From Clitopilus passeckerianus (taxonomy: Eukaryota; Basidiomycota; Agaricomycetes; Agaricales; Entolomataceae), in assembly GCA_944990035.1 (NCBI GenBank), contig CALYLX010000116.1, positions 558,001 to 622,000 of the forward strand: a stretch of 64,000 nt of DNA, written 5' to 3'. The position numbers were made by a program, and so were the translations under genes. The notes below the pieces were generated by a model. That model saw only the letters and a list, made by a program, of their open reading frames with translations. It was not told the origin of the DNA and searched no databases. Shown in pieces: positions 60,101 to 64,000 of this stretch. Position 1 is the stretch's first letter. Every line of letters starts with the position of its first letter.

Positions 60101-60419
60101 CGGTATACTCCCTCCACCACCAGGCGGTGTGCCCCGTATACCTCTGCTGAATAGCTTCTCAATGACGCCGAATACGACGTCTTTATCCGGATCGTCAGCT
60201 TCGAGGACGGCTTCCCCTGCGCCTGGACCGACTGCAAACGTTCAACCATTGCTTCCCGCGTTTGATGCCTTTTCCGCGCCTCCGTCTACTTCGAATGCAC
60301 CCACAAAGCCATCATTTGCGAACACCCTCCCGAAGCTCACGAAGGCTCCGAGTTTGCAATCTAACGCCTCTCAAGGGCCATTGTCGGCGCAAGATTTGTC
60401 CTTCTTTGAGGGTCTGTGA
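57118..60419 (+). CDS. Large disordered protein with acidic-phenylalanine motifs, broken by an 8-bp duplication
   Basis: Not assigned to a named family. It starts MDDPWANAWGEPSNSNAQPG. The N-terminal third has repeated acidic-aromatic motifs (DPWANAWGE, DPWAAPIASL, FGSFETGL, EAWASWGLE). A conserved-looking middle follows: LAGILREFEAFSKELWPDQE, QGWQGGLESVEGLVEEVDRFAPKDMVLP, PFTKTFSGKKLAENLRLTRNLPS, SPFNLYLVSKGSTAWETSVKSR, then SGFLSFFGRRATED. The rest is Ser/Pro rich with DDFSDFFSSPS, SFFSDFSDKSF and DDFDEWTP, and ends QDLSFFEGL. DxF/FxDF motifs of this sort bind clathrin-adaptor ear domains, so a trafficking role is possible (inference). At 59980-59995 the 8-mer GGAAGTCA is doubled, which shifts the frame; with one copy the text reads TGSQGLFGDN into the Pro-rich end. 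Confidence 0.7.
59980..59995. repeat. Tandem 8-bp duplication GGAAGTCA x2
   Basis: Two adjacent identical 8-mers inside the coding region of the 57118-60419 gene. Upstream and downstream coding frames differ by exactly this unit, so one copy looks like a recent insertion, either in the genome or in the assembly. Confidence 0.85.
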
Positions 60420-60736
60420 TAGGTGTAGAGTCTTCTGCTGTCGCATTGTATTTTAGTAGATAGGATTTATGTAATACTTGTTTTAGCAGGAATGGTGTCT
60501 GTCGTTCTCGTATTCTGCAATGACTGAGTAAAAATGCCATCTTGGAAGTAACATATATGACAATGTGAATGCAGCTTGTGACTCCGGCTCAGCTAAGTGC
60601 TTCAGATGTGCTTCAAGTTTTTGAATGAACCGGACCAATATGCGACAGCAAAATTACATAGGCGTGATACATAATTGATCTGAGCTAAGGGGCAAGTCAA
60701 GCGTTCGTTGTGACGTTCTCTTTGGAGACTAGGTGA
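60420..60736. other. Convergent intergenic gap
   Basis: About 317 bp between the stops of two convergent genes. AT-rich, with no coding signal; it should contain both 3' untranslated regions. Confidence 0.6.
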
Positions 60737-62313
60737 CTAATGATTGCTACTCTCATCTTCGTATTTACTAGCAGACAACCACCTCTTGACCCATGACTTC
60801 TTCCTGCTGTTGAATTCCTTCTCAGGGTGTTCAGTGCTCTCGCTAGCGAAGTCCGACACTAATCAATGACCATAGCTAAAGTTTGGTTATCAGGTGTAAG
60901 TATGGCCGCGGTGCTGATGGCTCACCGTTCGCCGATTTATGGGATCCATGAGAGCTTCGATCTATATGTCAAGCATGTAAGAAACTGGTGGCGAGGGCAG
61001 ATGGGAAGGGGACTTACGATGATGATGAGAATCTTCCGTATGTCTTCGACTGGGATTACGATGACGGTCTGATCGCTCTGTTAGAATTAGCCGCCGTTCA
61101 GTTAGTCAACAAGAAATACATACCGTAATCATTCTGGGAATAACTGGGAGGCGGCGGGGCTCGCGAACGCGAATCCGTTCTATGATGGTGACTGGAGTGA
61201 TGACTCGGGGATTGCTGAACGTGGCCTGGACCTTGAGTGATACGCCCAACAGCAGGCTGTACACCTGGGATAGTGTTCTGCTCAACACCGTTTATGATAT
61301 AGATTTCACGCCCATCCGGGAACTTCTTGGTGACATGTTCGTTGCCCTACATTGCCCCACACGTCAGAAGACTAAAGTAGGCCTGGGAAGGAGAACAGTA
61401 CTTACGTTGGCATCACGCTTCGTGTGGACACTGTGGGTAACACCGTTCACACTAGAGGTAGAATAGCTTTCGCTCGTCCCCCAACCTCCAATGTTTCCAC
61501 TAAACCTACCACTAAATCCAAAGGACATGGATGCACCGAATGGGCTTCTGCTAGCGACTGCATTCGAGTTCTGGTTGTGTGCTGGATTGAAGCCTCCAAG
61601 ATTTCCGAAGCCACCAAATCCACCAAACATGGGAGGAGGGGGAGGCATAGAATTAAACATCTGGTTCATCTGAGCTTCCATCTGAGCAAATGGATCGGTT
61701 CCCCAGGGATGATCAAAACGATTGGCGTCCCTGAACCTGTGATGCCGACTATCGTAGCCAAAGATAGAGTCAAAGAGTGAGAATGGGTTGGTGAAGCCAC
61801 CGAAGCTGAATGGGTCGCCACGGTTGAATGGGTCGAAAGATGGGAAGGTGTTGCTTCTGAACGGCGGGTTCGAGAAGGGGTCAGATGGACCTCCAGCTGT
61901 TCTGGAAGGGCCTCCTTGAGGCGGCGGCCAGACTCCATTAAGATCATAAGTCTATCGTAGCAATGTTAGCGCTTATAATCGCCAGAATGACAGGTGATTC
62001 CAATACCTGTCGATTCTGAGCATTGCTCAGTACCTCATAGGCATTGTTGACCTGGGGTTATCTGTCAAACCTTGCAATGGCATCTGGAGGCTTGCTTTAC
62101 CTTTCTGAACAGGTCTTCCGAAGCAGCTTTTTCTTCTTGAGTGGCTGTCGGCGGCAACCGATCTGGATGTGTTTGAAGCGCTTTCCGCCTGTAAGCCTTA
62201 CGCACTGACTGCGGGTCAAATCCTTAGCTCTACTTCTGTGCTATGTACAGCATACCTTCTTCGTCAGTTGCATTGGGGTTTATTTCAAGAATCTCGTAGA
62301 GGTTAGTAGCCAT
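60737..62313 (-). CDS. DnaJ (Hsp40) domain protein, DNAJB type
   Basis: J-domain co-chaperone that stimulates an Hsp70. Exon 1 gives MATNLYEILEINPNATDE. Later exons give AYRRKALQTHPDRLPPTATQ with the essential HPD, then SEDLFRKVNNAYEVLSNAQNRQ and TYDLNGVWPP. A Gly/Phe- and Pro-rich region follows (DPFNRGDPFSFGGFTNPF, MFGGFGGFGNLGGFN, SFGFSGRFSGNIGGWG). The next part, VNGVTHSVHTKRDANGNEHV, KKFPDGREIYIINGVEQNT, resembles the DNAJB2/B6-type core. The tail is Ser/His/Arg rich, with HSSPSHHRTDSRSRAPPPPS, and the last exon reads FASESTEHPEKEFNSRKKS, WVKRWLSASKYEDESSNH. No zinc-finger module, so not DNAJA type. The exon chain between about 60870 and 61130 is uncertain. Confidence 0.85.
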
Positions 62314-62488
62314 GATGGTTGTTGAAAGCAAAGAACATCGGAACGTTGCTTGAGCGTCTGTATATTGCACTGCGCGGCATTTTGCCGGATTAAGCCTCAA
62401 TCTATGACGTAATCTGCTGTTCTAGTATTTTCTGGAGGCTCTCACCAAACAAAGGCTATGGCTCCATTGGTCGTTGCCTTTTTCGGTA

Positions 62489-64000
62489 ATGCAGCTGCAG
62501 GAAACCATTTTTTGCGCAACGGCGCCGAGCACATCTACGACAGGCCCTGGGACAATCTCAATACACGACATTCAAACTGGGTCGACATATGCATCTTTCA
62601 AACCGACAAATGCGAATGTTCAATGTACAAGCTTTGTAGAGTCAAGAAGTGGAGAGGGAGGCTTCATCTTGGCTGCACAGTCCGACAAATCAATATTGAA
62701 TGTCTATACATTCCAAAAGGTTATTTGGACACTTCAGAAATCATGTAGAATGTTAAACGAAGTGATCATAGGACCAAATCAGCTTGAAGATAGTGCTACC
62801 GGAGAAACTTACTTGTATTCAAACCGATCGACTCGGCAGATATTGTGCAGGCGGAACTTCTCAAGGCCGCATCTATCTTGGGAGGTGCGAGTCAGTCTGT
62901 GTGCACCTTGTACCTCTCTCAAATGGTCCCTATCAGGTTGCTTCTGGCATTCTGTATCATTCATGGGATGCACACTACCGGAAAATCACTGTCCTTCGAT
63001 TTACGCCTGATGGTGCAGCAATTCTATCAGGCTCTGAAGACTCTAGCGTGAATGTTTGGTCTGTATCAAGGTCAGCTCCTCAGGCAACCTATTTTAAACA
63101 CGTTCCTGACCCGTCCGATGTAGATTAGTTGACGACGACTGCCAGAATGAACTTCCAGTTCCCTATTGCACCTTTTCCGATCATACATTACCTATCACGG
63201 ATATTGTGTGCGGAATCGGACGCTTCCCAAAATGTCGTATTTTAACCTCTGCTATCGACCATTCTGTCAAGGTATGAGACCACTGTCTCGCTGATAGCCC
63301 CTACTGAAGCTGGTTCATAGCTATGGGATCTTTCCTCCCGAAGTCTGTTGACGACCTTCCAGTTCCCAAAGCCTATATTATGTCTAGCATGGGATCCAAC
63401 GGAACGGCTATTTTTCTCAGCCTCACAGGACGGTCATATACATCAAGTCAACCTGTTTCGGTCAAGAGAATCAAAAGCCGGCGGCCAATTTGCAGAAGCC
63501 GTTGGCGGCGCCGGGGTCAGCGACATAATCCGAGTAGGGGAAGAAGGGCAGGGTGCATCAACAAAAAGGCTCATAACAGTTGGGTAAGGCATTCCCCATT
63601 CAATGGTGAAAAGTCGGCTCATAACGCCGTACAGCCAAGGAATCACGACAATCTCAATATCGCTTACATCCTCTCTTCTTCTTGTCGGCACCGATACTGG
63701 CCTTATTCACATTTACGATGCTCCCTCGCACCAACTGCTGAGGACGATTTCGACGCACAAAGGGCTGGTGATAACGCACTTGGCGACCATGCTGAAACCA
63801 CCAGACCTCATTGGCCATGTCAGCTTATCCTTGGCTGCTGGTAATGCAGCCGACATGAAGGACATCATCCCAGTGAAGCCTGTTTCTGCCTTCCATCGGA
63901 TTAAGGACCCAAAGCTGAGGGAAGCACATGACGTCCCGATCATATTGCAGCCACAAATCTCGGTTCGTGCTCTCCGCCATTTGGTTCGGCATTTGGAGCT
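62489..64000 (+). CDS. Ipi3/WDR18 WD40 ribosome-biogenesis protein, 5' part only, one-base frame break
   Basis: Subunit of the Rix1-Ipi1-Ipi3 complex, which acts in late 60S maturation. The start is ATG at 62489 (MQLQETIFCATAPSTSTTG); an upstream ATG at 62458 is in another frame. WD40 blades follow: GTISIHDIQTGSTYASFK, GFILAAQSDKSILNVYTFQK, DQISLKIVLPEKLTCIQTD, CAGGTSQGRIYL, VASGILYHSWDAHYRKITVLRF, AAILSGSEDSSVNVWSVSR, TFSDHTLPITDIVCG, AIDHSVKLWDLSSRSL, LCLAWDPTERLFFSASQDG and GTDTGLIHIYDAPS. At 62878-62879 the text CTTGGGAG before the GTGCGA donor lacks one T: CTTTGGGAG would give the expected YLWE joined to VASGIL. Read unspliced the frame happens to stay open. The gene continues past the window. 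Confidence 0.9.

Overview
The window is nuclear DNA of a basidiomycete fungus, most likely an Agaricomycete. Nearly every gene is cut by short GT..AG introns (mostly 45-70 nt). A Ste50-type adaptor carries two C-terminal SH3 domains (the Ubc2 layout of basidiomycetes). Other basidiomycete-like products are an F-box/LRR protein, a velvet protein and UNC93-like transporters. The gene order is compact and alternates between strands. I saw no rRNA, CRISPR array, insertion sequence or recognisable transposon.

Layout. 1-1028 is empty. 1029-4838 (minus) holds a CYSTM stress-type protein, a velvet-domain regulator and TIM23. A TPR protein (5005-6111, plus) diverges from TIM23. 6338-11967 (minus) holds a P-loop kinase, sorting nexin SNX41/ATG20 and the ribosome-biogenesis factor BFR2. 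An intron-containing tRNA-Lys(UUU) lies at 12093. VMS1 (minus), phosphomannomutase and DNA polymerase delta POL3 (plus), a small SET protein (minus), ribosomal protein eL30 (plus), ARP9 (minus) and lanosterol synthase ERG7 (plus) fill 12386-26898. Condensin BRN1/CND2 (minus), a decayed makorin-like gene (plus), a conserved-looking unknown (minus), LEO1 (plus), the ataxin-10-domain protein CTR86 (minus), a Vma12-family V-ATPase assembly factor (plus), a CoA-type Nudix hydrolase (minus) and eS27 (plus) follow to 42649. 42961-50209 is a tandem array of three UNC93-like MFS transporters (minus). The end of the window holds BRAP2/ETP1, an F-box protein, UBC2/STE50, an acidic-phenylalanine-motif protein, a DnaJ protein and the 5' part of IPI3, which runs off the window.

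The genes are mostly single-copy housekeeping functions: replication (POL3), chromosome structure and chromatin (condensin, ARP9, LEO1, SET), ribosome production (BFR2, IPI3, eL30, eS27, tRNA), mitochondrial import and quality control (TIM23, VMS1, TPR), membranes and sterols (ERG7, SNX41, VMA12) and signalling (UBC2, velvet). The accessory part is the transporter array.

The most important cross-window observation is that several conserved, normally essential genes (POL3, ERG7, BRN1/CND2, IPI3) each carry one small frame-breaking indel in a homopolymer or short repeat. A transporter copy and the 57118-60419 gene carry similar breaks. This looks more like assembly or read error, or a degenerate nuclear haplotype, than biology. 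Gene models made automatically here will contain false short introns or truncations. Exon boundaries given below were read by eye from splice signals and family resemblance.
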